64,000 nucleotides of DNA, taken from positions 1,488,001 to 1,552,000 of the forward strand of contig CAVUMX010000001.1 of the NCBI GenBank assembly GCA_963742725.1, read 5' to 3'. A program made the translations under genes and the position numbers. Position 1 is the first letter of the stretch. Each line of letters opens with the position of its first letter. The stretch is from CAVVAL01 sp963742725 (GTDB taxonomy: Bacteria; Actinomycetota; Actinomycetes; Mycobacteriales; Cryptosporangiaceae). The notes beneath the pieces are model-generated. The model was not told where the DNA came from. It saw nothing but the letters and a program-made list of their open reading frames with translations, and did no database searches. Positions 16,176-23,675 of the stretch are shown in pieces.

Positions 16176-17448
16176 GAAGACGCCCCTCCACGATCCCCTC
16201 GCCGACGCGTTCGACAGCTTTCGCGGCGATGCGCTGCCCACGTTCGTCCCGCCCGGACCGGACGCGGTGCGCACGACCGTCCGGCGCCGGCGGCGGAACC
16301 GCACGATCGCCACGGCGGCCTGCGCGATGGTCCTGATCGCCGGCGCCGGTGCGGCGCTCGCGAACTTCAAGCCCCCGGCGGACGACCTCCGCCCGGAGCC
16401 GGCCGACTCCGTGACCGCGTCCCCGTCGCTGTCGCCGTCCATCTCGAAGTCCCCGTCGCCGTCGCCCTCGCCCAGCGCGGCCGCGAACGTGCGGACCATC
16501 GACTGGCGGAACCACGCGTTCCAGATCGACCGCAGCGACGGATGTACCGGCGGGATGGTGACCTTCCGCGACGGCAAGGCGACCCACGACGGCCACACCT
16601 ACCTGGCCGACGAAGCCGCACCCGTGTACGGCGACATCGACGGCGACGGACACGAGGACGCGCTTCTCTCGCTCAAGTGCGGAACCGCACAGGAACTGGG
16701 ACGGATGCTGGCCGGCGTGAACGCGGGCGGCGAGAGCCTCGGCGTCATCACGGGCGAGCACTACCTCGTCGCCTTCTCGAAGATCCGGGTGAGCGGCGGG
16801 ACGGTGACCGTCGACGCCACGGATCGGAGCCAGGACCCGGACGTCACCCACGTCCGGAGCTACCGCTGGGACGGCACCGCTCTGACGCAGGTCAGCGGAC
16901 CCACCTCGTTCGAGGAGAGGACCGGCACCGGCACGTTCGACTGGTCGACCGCCACGCTGACGATCCCGTTCAAGGCCGCGCAGACCACGATCCAGCCGAA
17001 CAACCGTTCGTGCCCGCGCGTCACCGTGACGTTCGCACGGGTAAGCGACGGTCAGGGCGCGGTCCAGGCCGGCGGCTGCGAGTACTGGGTCCAGCGCGTC
17101 GCCTCGGCGGACCTCGACAACGACGGGTCGCAGGACGCGCTCGTCCGGATCAGCGCCATCCGGACCGGCACCGGCGACCTCAGTGAAGGCGCCGCCTGGT
17201 ACTTCGGCTACGCGGTCCGCGACGGCAAGCCCGTCCTCATCGGATTCGTCACGGCCGCCAACCTCGACAGCCATGACGACGACGAGCCGACGGCGGTCAA
17301 GGCGACCAGCGCCAGCGCGTCGAAGGGGTCCGTCCGGGTGACTCAGGTGTTCAGGGGCCAGACGGTGACCCGCACGTTCACCTGGAACGGCAGCCGCTTC
17401 GCACCCGACAAGGCGCCGCCGGACCAAACCGCCGACGGCCGTCCGTAA
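16168..17448 (+). CDS. One-pass membrane protein with FG-GAP-like ectodomain; candidate anti-sigma partner
   Basis: A 426-residue protein. It has a cytoplasmic segment of about 45 residues, Arg-rich before the membrane (RTTVRRRRRNR), one helix (about 46-65), a Ser/Pro linker (about 83-106) and a periplasm-facing or secreted-side domain. That domain has two calcium-loop motifs, DIDGDGHEDAL and DLDNDGSQDAL. GTG at 16168 has AGGAGG upstream and overlaps the sigma stop by 8 bp. The gene position and topology are those of ECF anti-sigma factors, though no zinc-binding anti-sigma domain is visible. Its ectodomain is homologous to the three secreted proteins downstream. Confidence 0.8.
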   Translation: MSEKTPLHDPLADAFDSFRGDALPTFVPPGPDAVRTTVRRRRRNRTIATAACAMVLIAGAGAALANFKPPADDLRPEPADSVTASPSLSPSISKSPSPSPSPSAAANVRTIDWRNHAFQIDRSDGCTGGMVTFRDGKATHDGHTYLADEAAPVYGDIDGDGHEDALLSLKCGTAQELGRMLAGVNAGGESLGVITGEHYLVAFSKIRVSGGTVTVDATDRSQDPDVTHVRSYRWDGTALTQVSGPTSFEERTGTGTFDWSTATLTIPFKAAQTTIQPNNRSCPRVTVTFARVSDGQGAVQAGGCEYWVQRVASADLDNDGSQDALVRISAIRTGTGDLSEGAAWYFGYAVRDGKPVLIGFVTAANLDSHDDDEPTAVKATSASASKGSVRVTQVFRGQTVTRTFTWNGSRFAPDKAPPDQTADGRP

Positions 17449-17460
17449 CGGGCCGCACGG

Positions 17461-17497
17461 CCGCGGGCCCGAACCCACAGGGGGTTCGGGCCCGCGG
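17461..17497. terminator. Bidirectional terminator-like hairpin
   Basis: The arms CCGCGGGCCCGAACCC (17461-17476) and GGGTTCGGGCCCGCGG (17482-17497) are perfect complements over 16 bp with a 5-nt loop. It lies between the convergent membrane-protein gene and nuoA, so it can serve both. There is no U tract, as is common in high-GC actinobacteria. Confidence 0.7.
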
Positions 17498-17510
17498 CAT
17501 GTCCGGGTCG

Positions 17511-17882
17511 TCAGGTCCAGCGCAGGACGCCCTTACGCCACGCGTAGAGCAGCCCCAGCGCGATCAGGGCGACGAAGGCGGCCATCTCGACGACGGTGGT
17601 GACGCCGAACCCGGGACGGTCGAAGATCACGGCCCACGGGAAGAGGAAGACGCTCTCCACGGCGAACAGCACGTAGAGGTACGCGTAGACGTAGTACCGG
17701 ATCTGGGACTGCGCCCAGTCGCCGCCGACCGGGTCCACGCCGCACTCGTAGGTGGTCTCCTTCGCCGCCGACGGGCGGTGCGGACGCAGCAGCCGGTTCG
17801 CGGTCATCGCCACCCCGACGAAGCCGATGCCGACGAGCAGCAAGAGCCCGAAACTCGCGTACGACCCGAGGTATCCGTCCAC
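17511..17882 (-). CDS. nuoA: NADH-quinone oxidoreductase subunit A
   Basis: A 123-residue three-helix membrane protein with the family signatures TTYECGVDPVGGDWAQSQIR (the loop Cys contacts the quinone site) and FLFPWAVIF. Length is normal and the start is GTG at 17882. It is isolated: the ECF sigma/anchor pair (plus strand) separates it from nuoB, and the secreted-protein gene is divergent from it. With nuoB and nuoC-N it completes the membrane arm and part of the connecting module. Confidence 0.95.
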   Translation of the reverse strand: MDGYLGSYASFGLLLLVGIGFVGVAMTANRLLRPHRPSAAKETTYECGVDPVGGDWAQSQIRYYVYAYLYVLFAVESVFLFPWAVIFDRPGFGVTTVVEMAAFVALIALGLLYAWRKGVLRWT

Positions 17883-17941
17883 GCCGGCAGCCTACCGCCC
17901 GCCCCGCGCGCGAACTTGCGGACAAGCGCAACGCGAATCGC

Positions 17942-17969
17942 GCAACCGGACGGTCACCCTGCGCGTGTT
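17942..17969 (+). promoter_or_regulatory. ECF-type promoter of the first secreted paralogue
   Basis: GCAACC (17942-17947), 16 bp, then CGTGTT (17964-17969), the same as the promoter of the sigma gene. It ends 43 bp before the ATG at 18013. Confidence 0.75.
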
Positions 17970-18012
17970 CGCCATGACGCGACACCGCGTCGACGACCAC
18001 GGGGAGACAGGA

Positions 18013-18846
18013 ATGCGAACCCAGATCCACCGACTACTCGGCCGCGCCGCGCTAGCGGGAATCGCGGCGACCATGCTCATCCCGGCCGGCACGCCGACCG
18101 CCACCGCCGCCTCCACCGCAGCCGGTCCGGACAAGCCGGCGGTGGTGTCGGTCCGGTCGATCCTCGCCATCGCGCCGGACACGGACCGCAAGGGGCCCGT
18201 TCACACAGGGCCGGCCCTGGACCGCGTCAACTGGCGGAACGCGACCGTCGTTCTCCCCCGCCTCTGGCCCACCGGCCCCCACTGCGACGGTGGGCTGGTC
18301 ACGTTCGTCAACGGCCGCGCGACGGTGCGAGGGAGCGCGTACCGGATCCTGCCGCCCGGCAAGGAGCCGGTCTACGCCGACATCATCGGCGACAGCCGCG
18401 CCGAGGCGCTGATCCCAGTCCAGTGCGGACCGGTCAACAGCGAGTACAGCGACACCCTCGTGGCGTTCACCGGGCAGGCACTGCGGCCGCGTGGATTCGG
18501 CTCGATCAAGACCAACACCTGGACCGAGGGGATGGCCGGCGTCCGCGTCACGGACAAGAAGGTCGTCGAGGTGACGGTCAAGGAACACACCGGGGACTAC
18601 CCGCGCACGCAGATCCGCGGCTTCGCCTGGAACGGCTCGGCGTTCAGGCAGGTCAGTGGCCCGACTGAGTTCCCGCCGGAGGTCAACGGCTATTCGTTCG
18701 ACTGGTCCACCGCGACGCTGACGATCCCCTTCAAGGGCGCCGGCACGACCATCCAGCCCAACGACCGCACCTGCCCGCGCGTGACCGTCACGTTCACGCG
18801 TGTCCGCGACGGCGAGGGCGTCGCCCAGGCCGGCGGCTGCGAGTAG
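18013..18846 (+). CDS. Secreted FG-GAP-like protein, interrupted by an in-frame TAG (5' part)
   Basis: ATG at 18013 follows GGGGAGACAGGA. It opens a 278-codon frame with a Sec signal peptide (hydrophobic core after RTQIHRLLGRAAL, probable cleavage after TATA or TAAS). The body is homologous to the anchor protein (FDWSTATLTIPFK, TTIQPND, QAGGCE). The TAG at 18844-18846 stands where the anchor has Tyr (GGCEYWVQRV), so TAC has become TAG. Homology continues in the same frame to 19230. Its first calcium motif is also worn (DIIGDSRAEAL). Either it is a pseudogene or the two halves are made separately. Confidence 0.7.
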   Translation: MRTQIHRLLGRAALAGIAATMLIPAGTPTATAASTAAGPDKPAVVSVRSILAIAPDTDRKGPVHTGPALDRVNWRNATVVLPRLWPTGPHCDGGLVTFVNGRATVRGSAYRILPPGKEPVYADIIGDSRAEALIPVQCGPVNSEYSDTLVAFTGQALRPRGFGSIKTNTWTEGMAGVRVTDKKVVEVTVKEHTGDYPRTQIRGFAWNGSAFRQVSGPTEFPPEVNGYSFDWSTATLTIPFKGAGTTIQPNDRTCPRVTVTFTRVRDGEGVAQAGGCE

Positions 18847-18849
18847 TGG

Positions 18850-19230
18850 GTGAAGCGGGTCGCCACCGAGCAGTTCGACATCGAGCACGACTCGACGTAC
18901 GACTCCCTGGTGAAGATCACCGCCACCCGGCTGGGCACGGGCGATCTCACCACCGGTGCCGAGTGGTACTTCGGCTACGGCTTCCGCGACCACAAGCCCG
19001 TCCTGCTCGGCTACGTCACGGCCGCCGGGCTGGACAACCGGAACGACAACGCCCTGCCGGATGTCACGGCCACGAGCGTGGACGCGAACTTCCGCACCCT
19101 CTACGTGAGGCAGACGTTCCGGACCCCGGGTCAGCCGGACCAGTTCCAGGGCCGGGACTTCCGCTGGGACGGCAATCGCTTCGTTCCCGACGAGCCGGCG
19201 ATCAATCCGCGCGCGGACGCGGCCCCGTAA
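18850..19230 (+). pseudogene. 3' part of the interrupted FG-GAP-like protein
   Basis: The 127 codons after the TAG stay in the same frame and match the C-terminal third of the anchor protein (TGDLTTGAEWYFGYGFRDHKP, and the end DFRWDGNRFVPDE). A GTG at 18850 lies two codons after the stop, so reinitiation is conceivable, although no ribosome binding site precedes it. The second calcium motif is degenerate here (DIEHDSTYDSL), which favours decay. Confidence 0.6.
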
Positions 19231-19302
19231 ATCGCTGTGTGTGGCTCAACCGAACGGGAATGCGTGAAATTGGCGTGAGATTCGAAATGCTTGGATTTCT
19301 AC

Positions 19303-19330
19303 GCAACCGCGCGATCCGGTGAAGCGTGTT
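19303..19330 (+). promoter_or_regulatory. ECF-type promoter of the second secreted paralogue
   Basis: GCAACC (19303-19308), 16 bp, then CGTGTT (19325-19330), 57 bp before the ATG at 19388. The 49 bp upstream of the -35 are nearly the same as those before the next paralogue. Confidence 0.75.
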
Positions 19331-19387
19331 GATCCCGACACCGACAAACACAAGGCCATTTACCTCAACAATTACGGGGGAACCACA

Positions 19388-20449
19388 ATGTCCGCTCAGT
19401 ACCGATTCGGCCGCGCGGCTCTCCGCGCCGCGATCATCGGCCTTGCCGCCGCCGCCCTCGCCCCGGTGCTCGCCACGACCGCAAACGCCGCTGACACCGA
19501 CGCCCGCGACCTCGACTGGAAGAACGCCACGCTGGACCTCATCGAGACCGACCAGTGCCCGCCGGCGGGCCCGGTGAAGTTCACCGACGGCACCGCGCAG
19601 ATCGACCTCGGCGAAGGCCAGAAGGTGGACCTGTACCAGTGGCCGGTCCAGTTCGGAGATGTGAACCGCGACGGCAGGCAGGATGCGTTGTTCGGGGTGT
19701 CGTGCTTCCCGCGCCACGGACTGACGCGTACGACGCTCTACGCGTTCGGCGTCAAGGACGGCGCACCGGCCCGGATCGGCGTCGTGACCACACCCATCGT
19801 CGAACTGGACACGTACCGGGCGAGCGGCGGCACCGTGACAGTCACCGCCCGACCAGACCGCCAGCCCGAGACCGAGGCACTCACCTTCAAGCTGCGCTGG
19901 AACGGCACCGGGTTCGTCGAGCGGTCCGGCAAGGGCGTCTACCTCCACAACTGGGGCGCCGAGAGCCTGGCCATGCCATTCAAGGGGGAGTCCGTTCCGC
20001 TGAAGGACGCCAAGCCGTGCCCGCGCACCACGGTCGACTTCGACGACCACAGCTCGTTCGGTCGCTACGGCGAGAAGGGCACCGATGACGGGTTCCTGTA
20101 TGCCATCCAGGCTTCAAAGTTCGGAGACGTCAACCGTGACGGCGTCGCGGACGCGCTGGTGACCCTGACCTGTTTCGTTCGCGACAACCCCGGCAGCATG
20201 GTTCAGGGGGTGTACGCCTACACGGTCAAGAACGGCAAGCCGGTACCGCTCAGCTACCTCACCACGACGACGGGCATCGACGGCTGGACGGGCATCGGCA
20301 ACGTCCGCGTCACCAAGGGCCAGGTCGCGCTGGTTCAGCACCCCGGCACGTCTGACATCTCGGTCGAGCGCACGTTCCGCTGGACCAAGGGCGGGCTGAA
20401 GGCCGACAAGCCACTGCCGGGCTTCCCGAAGGTGGACGTCGCTCTGTAA
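19388..20449 (+). CDS. Secreted FG-GAP-like repeat protein
   Basis: A 353-residue protein with a Sec signal peptide (FGRAALRAAIIGLAAAALAP, probable cleavage ANA-AD) and two Ca-binding motifs, DVNRDGRQDAL and DVNRDGVADAL, spaced about 160 residues apart. It ends GGLKADKPLPGFPKVDVAL. ATG at 19388 follows GGGGGA at good spacing. A longer frame from 19319 would cross the promoter, so I reject it. It is closely related to the next gene (same signal peptide and ending) and more distantly to the anchor protein. The role is unknown. Its promoter ties it to the ECF sigma factor. Confidence 0.85.
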   Translation: MSAQYRFGRAALRAAIIGLAAAALAPVLATTANAADTDARDLDWKNATLDLIETDQCPPAGPVKFTDGTAQIDLGEGQKVDLYQWPVQFGDVNRDGRQDALFGVSCFPRHGLTRTTLYAFGVKDGAPARIGVVTTPIVELDTYRASGGTVTVTARPDRQPETEALTFKLRWNGTGFVERSGKGVYLHNWGAESLAMPFKGESVPLKDAKPCPRTTVDFDDHSSFGRYGEKGTDDGFLYAIQASKFGDVNRDGVADALVTLTCFVRDNPGSMVQGVYAYTVKNGKPVPLSYLTTTTGIDGWTGIGNVRVTKGQVALVQHPGTSDISVERTFRWTKGGLKADKPLPGFPKVDVAL

Positions 20450-20468
20450 CACGTAGAGAGAACCGGCC

Positions 20469-20506
20469 AGGGCCGGGGCGTGGCTGAACTGCCGCGTCCC
20501 GGCCCT
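20469..20506 (+). terminator. Hairpin after the second secreted paralogue
   Basis: The arms AGGGCCGGGGCGTGG (20469-20483) and CCGCGTCCCGGCCCT (20492-20506) pair over 15 bp with two G-U positions and an 8-nt loop, 20 bp after the stop. It probably isolates the next transcription unit. Confidence 0.65.
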
Positions 20507-20578
20507 TCGCATATTCGGCGCCCAGACAAACGGGAATGCGTGAAATCGGCGTGAGATTCAAAAAGCTTGGATTTCTTC

Positions 20579-20606
20579 GCAACCGGGCGACCGGGCCGAG
20601 CGTGTT
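20579..20606 (+). promoter_or_regulatory. ECF-type promoter of the third secreted paralogue
   Basis: GCAACC (20579-20584), 16 bp, then CGTGTT (20601-20606), 78 bp before the ATG at 20685. The upstream block 20530-20584 differs from 19254-19308 at only four positions by my count. Confidence 0.75.
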
Positions 20607-20684
20607 CATCCCGACGCCGACGAACACGGCGTCGAATACACACCGAGGCGCCCACTGCGTCACCTATTACGGGGAGAAACAACA

Positions 20685-21770
20685 ATGCTCGCTCAGACCC
20701 GATTCGGCCGCGCCGCTCTCCGCGCCGCGATCATCGGACTCGCCACCGCCGCCCTCGCCCCCGCGCTCGCCACGGCCGCGAGCGCCGCCGACACCGGCGC
20801 GCGGGACATCGACTGGAAGAACGCCTCGCTCAAGATCACGCAGCAGGACGAGCGGTGCCCCGCTGGCCCGATCGAGTTCGCGGCCGGGGTGGCCGAGATC
20901 GACGCCGGCGGCCGGTTCCCGTCGTTCTACCACCAGGGCGACGTGAAGTACGGCGACGTGGACCGGGACGGCCGCGAGGACGCCGTCCTCAGCATCACGT
21001 GCAACCCGAACGGCAGCAGCACCGCGGCGCTCACCGGCGTCTACGCGTACCGCGTCGACGCTGGTGCGCCCGTCCTGATCGGGGCTGTCACGACGTCGCC
21101 GATCACCCCGGAGTCCTACTCCGTGCGGCACGGTGCGGTGCAGGTCACGGCCAGGCCGGACCGCGATGCCGACTCGACCCCCGTCAACTTCACGCTCCGC
21201 TGGGACGGCACGTCGTTCACGGAGCGGACGGGCAGGTCGGCGTACCTGTTCGACTGGGGTAACGCGACGCTGGCGATGCCGTTCAAGGCTGACGCCGTGC
21301 CGATGCGCAACGGCTGGGGCGGCGCCGAGCCGCGGCCCTGCCCGAAGACGACCGTCACGTTCGACAACATCAACGACGGCTACGGTCGCCAGGGTGAGTT
21401 CACGACCGCCGACAACTTCACCTACTCCATCAGCGTGGACGAGTTCGGCGACGTGAACAAGGACGGCGTCACCGACGCCCTGGTCACGGTCGGCTGCAAC
21501 GACCAGAACGTCTTCTACCCGAACACCTGGGCGTACGTCTACACCGTCAAGAACGGCAAGCCGGTCGTGCTGAGCTACCTCACGGCCAACGACGCCGCGG
21601 CTGGCTACACCGCGATCAGCAACGTGACGATGAGCCGCGGCAAGGTCGCGCTGACCCAGTACGCCGGCACCTCGGACGTCGCGGTCGACCGGACCTTCAA
21701 CTGGACCAAGGCTGGCCTGAAGGCCGACAAGCCGCTCCCGGGCTTCCCCAACGTCGACGTCGCCCCGTAA
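20685..21770 (+). CDS. Secreted FG-GAP-like repeat protein
   Basis: A 361-residue protein. The Sec signal peptide (FGRAALRAAIIGLATAALAP, probable cleavage ASA-AD) is nearly the same as in the preceding gene. Two calcium-loop motifs, DVDRDGREDAV and DVNKDGVTDAL, and the shared ending GLKADKPLPGFPNVDVAP follow. ATG at 20685 follows GGGGAGAAACAAC. The gene has its own ECF-type promoter and a strong terminator. FG-GAP/VCBS-like modules usually form beta-propeller or adhesion surfaces, but with only two motifs here the fold is uncertain. Confidence 0.85.
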   Translation: MLAQTRFGRAALRAAIIGLATAALAPALATAASAADTGARDIDWKNASLKITQQDERCPAGPIEFAAGVAEIDAGGRFPSFYHQGDVKYGDVDRDGREDAVLSITCNPNGSSTAALTGVYAYRVDAGAPVLIGAVTTSPITPESYSVRHGAVQVTARPDRDADSTPVNFTLRWDGTSFTERTGRSAYLFDWGNATLAMPFKADAVPMRNGWGGAEPRPCPKTTVTFDNINDGYGRQGEFTTADNFTYSISVDEFGDVNKDGVTDALVTVGCNDQNVFYPNTWAYVYTVKNGKPVVLSYLTANDAAAGYTAISNVTMSRGKVALTQYAGTSDVAVDRTFNWTKAGLKADKPLPGFPNVDVAP

Positions 21771-21782
21771 CTGAACAGCAGG

Positions 21783-21814
21783 AAAGCCCGGCCGGAACCA
21801 CCCGGCCGGGCTTT
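21783..21814 (+). terminator. Rho-independent-type terminator
   Basis: The arms AAAGCCCGGCCGG and CCGGCCGGGCTTT are perfect over 13 bp with a 6-nt loop and are followed by a T-rich stretch (GCTCTTGCTCT). It starts 12 bp after the stop of the third secreted paralogue. Confidence 0.85.
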
Positions 21815-21834
21815 GCTCTTGCTCTAAACCTGGA

Positions 21835-21932
21835 GCCCGCTGAGGTGCCCGTATCGCCGCCTTCGCACAAGCCGACGCGTGCTCAGGCACGCAAGGCGCG
21901 GAGAAGGCGGCGAGACGTGTGCCTCAGCGGGC
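21835..21932. repeat. Long imperfect palindrome between convergent genes
   Basis: The arms 21835-21864 and 21903-21932 pair at 26 of 30 positions around a 38-nt centre. The centre holds a second hairpin (GCGTGC-TCAG-GCACGC). It lies between the third secreted paralogue and the DUF350 gene. It may be a MITE-like remnant or a second terminator. Confidence 0.6.
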
Positions 21933-21938
21933 CGCCCA

Positions 21939-22412
21939 CTAGATAACGGCTACGGCTGTGACTAGGCCGATGCCGAGGTGGGTGGCGCCGAGCAACAGGG
22001 TGGCGGGTTCGAGTTTGGGCTCGTGGAGGAGGCCTTTGACGTCGATGCCGACGAGCTTGTCGAAGACGAGGGAGGCGACGACCTGGGCGAGGATGCCGAT
22101 GGCTCCGAACACGAAGGTGGAGATGAGGCCTTCGACGAGGCGCCCGCCGGATGCCCAGATGGAGGCGGCGACGATGAGGGCGACGGCGAGGACGCCGGTG
22201 GAGGCGAGGAGGGTGGCGTTGGGGTTGCGGTCGGTCCGGATGATGGTGGTGAGGCGACCGGGGGTGGCGAGGTCGATGGCGTAGTAGCCGGCCACCAGCA
22301 GGAGGACGCCGAGTGCGGCGTAGGCGAGGATGGCCCCCGCCCCGCGCCCCAGCGCCTCACCGAAACCTTCGTCCAAGGCGAGACTGATCTCGACGGCACG
22401 GGCCTGCGTCAC
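21939..22412 (-). CDS. DUF350 family membrane protein
   Basis: A 157-residue protein with four membrane helices arranged as two repeated pairs, typical of DUF350 (the E. coli YjfL family). It contains AYAALGVLLLVAGYYAIDL and STFVFGAIGILAQVVASLVF. The start is GTG at 22412, with AAGGAAGG upstream. It follows the glutathionylspermidine-synthase-like gene by 43 bp on the same strand. That pairing also occurs around E. coli yjfL-yjfM-yjfC and suggests a shared envelope-related role. No enzymatic residues are visible. Confidence 0.8.
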   Translation of the reverse strand: MTQARAVEISLALDEGFGEALGRGAGAILAYAALGVLLLVAGYYAIDLATPGRLTTIIRTDRNPNATLLASTGVLAVALIVAASIWASGGRLVEGLISTFVFGAIGILAQVVASLVFDKLVGIDVKGLLHEPKLEPATLLLGATHLGIGLVTAVAVI

Positions 22413-22455
22413 GGCGAACCTTCCTTCTGTTGTTGGTGGCTGTCCACTGTAGGGC

Positions 22456-23625
22456 CTAGGTTCCTGCGATCCGGTGTGGAACGAAGGATGACGTGTCGTC
22501 GGTGATCAGACCGGATGTCTCGCGTATGCCGAGGCCGGCGGATTCGGCGCCGACCATCCAGGCGCCGAGGACGGGGTGTTGGCCTTCGAAGTCGGGCAGG
22601 GCGACGAATTCCTGGTAGACGAAGCCTTCGGCGCCGTAGCTGCCGGGTGTGGCCTGGCTGCCCTGGGGGGTGACGATTTCCATGCTGGCGCCTTCGCGGC
22701 CGAGCAGGGGTTTGCGGATGTAGGAGAGCAGCGGGCCGGGCGTGTTGAGGTAGGCGGGGAGCAGGTTGGGGTGCCCGGGGTGGAGTTCCCAGAGGATGGC
22801 GAGCAGTGCCTTGTTGGAGAGCAGCATCTTCCAGATCGGTTCGACCCAGGCCATGGAGGGCATGGTGAGCGACGCGACGGCGTGTTCGCCGAACGGGTCG
22901 CCGACGATCCATTCCCAGGGGTAGAGCTTGGCGAGTGAGCGGATCTCCCGTTCCTGGAGGTCGAGGAAGACGCGCCGGTCGGCGTGCCAGCCGATGTCTT
23001 CGATGCTGATGGCGACGGCGTCCAGCCCGGCCTGTTCGGCGGTCTCCTGGAGGTAGGCGATCGTCATGACCTCTTCGCCGGACTCGTCCATGTCGGTCCA
23101 GGAGAAGTGCACGGGCCCGGACGGCATCCGCTTGGCGAGCGCCTTCCAGCCGTCGACGAGCTTCTCGTGCATCGAGTTCCACTGGTCGTCGCCGGGGTGC
23201 GTGTCCTGGAGCCAGTACCACTGGATGATCGAGCTCTCGACCAGGCTGGTGGGGGTGTCGGCGTTGTACTCCAGCAGTTTGGCGGGGCCGGTGCCGTCGT
23301 AGCGGAGGTCGAACCTGCCGAACAGGTACGGGTCGCTGCGCTTCCAGGACGCCTCGATGGCGGGCACCACCCAGTACGGGATGCCGAAGTCGGCGTAGCG
23401 GCCGGCGCCGATGACGTAGTCGACGGCCTTGAGGCACATGTCGTGGAGCAGCTCGACGTCCGCCTCGATGGCGAGCACCTCGTCCATGTCGAAGACGTAG
23501 TGCGTGGACTCGTCCCAGTAGGGCCGGACGAGGTCCTCGGGGTGGGAGGTCTCGTGGTACGACAGGCCCTGCGACTCGACGATCGCGGGCCACCCGTCCC
23601 TGGGTTCCGAGTGCTCGCGTCGCAC
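22456..23625 (-). CDS. Glutathionylspermidine-synthase-like ATP-grasp protein (YgiC/YjfC type)
   Basis: A 389-residue protein, normal for the family. Recognisable parts are FGRFDLRYDGTGPAKLLEYN with the metal-binding ADTPTSLVE, LYPWEWIVGDPFGEHA, and the ATP-grasp loop KPLLGREGASMEI. The family ligates an amine to a peptide-like carboxylate, but the substrate of stand-alone YgiC/YjfC types is not known. GTG at 23625 has AGGGAGG 8 nt upstream and is preferred to the longer open frame. It lies between a conserved hypothetical gene and DUF350. Confidence 0.87.
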   Translation of the reverse strand: MRREHSEPRDGWPAIVESQGLSYHETSHPEDLVRPYWDESTHYVFDMDEVLAIEADVELLHDMCLKAVDYVIGAGRYADFGIPYWVVPAIEASWKRSDPYLFGRFDLRYDGTGPAKLLEYNADTPTSLVESSIIQWYWLQDTHPGDDQWNSMHEKLVDGWKALAKRMPSGPVHFSWTDMDESGEEVMTIAYLQETAEQAGLDAVAISIEDIGWHADRRVFLDLQEREIRSLAKLYPWEWIVGDPFGEHAVASLTMPSMAWVEPIWKMLLSNKALLAILWELHPGHPNLLPAYLNTPGPLLSYIRKPLLGREGASMEIVTPQGSQATPGSYGAEGFVYQEFVALPDFEGQHPVLGAWMVGAESAGLGIRETSGLITDDTSSFVPHRIAGT

Positions 23626-23675
23626 GTCTGCTACCTCCCTGGTGGGCACGTCGCGCGGAGCATATCCGTGAGGCC

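Noticed and set aside
19319..19387. Longer start for the second secreted paralogue at 19319
   Set aside because: It would put the -10 element inside the gene and bury the signal peptide behind 23 hydrophilic residues.
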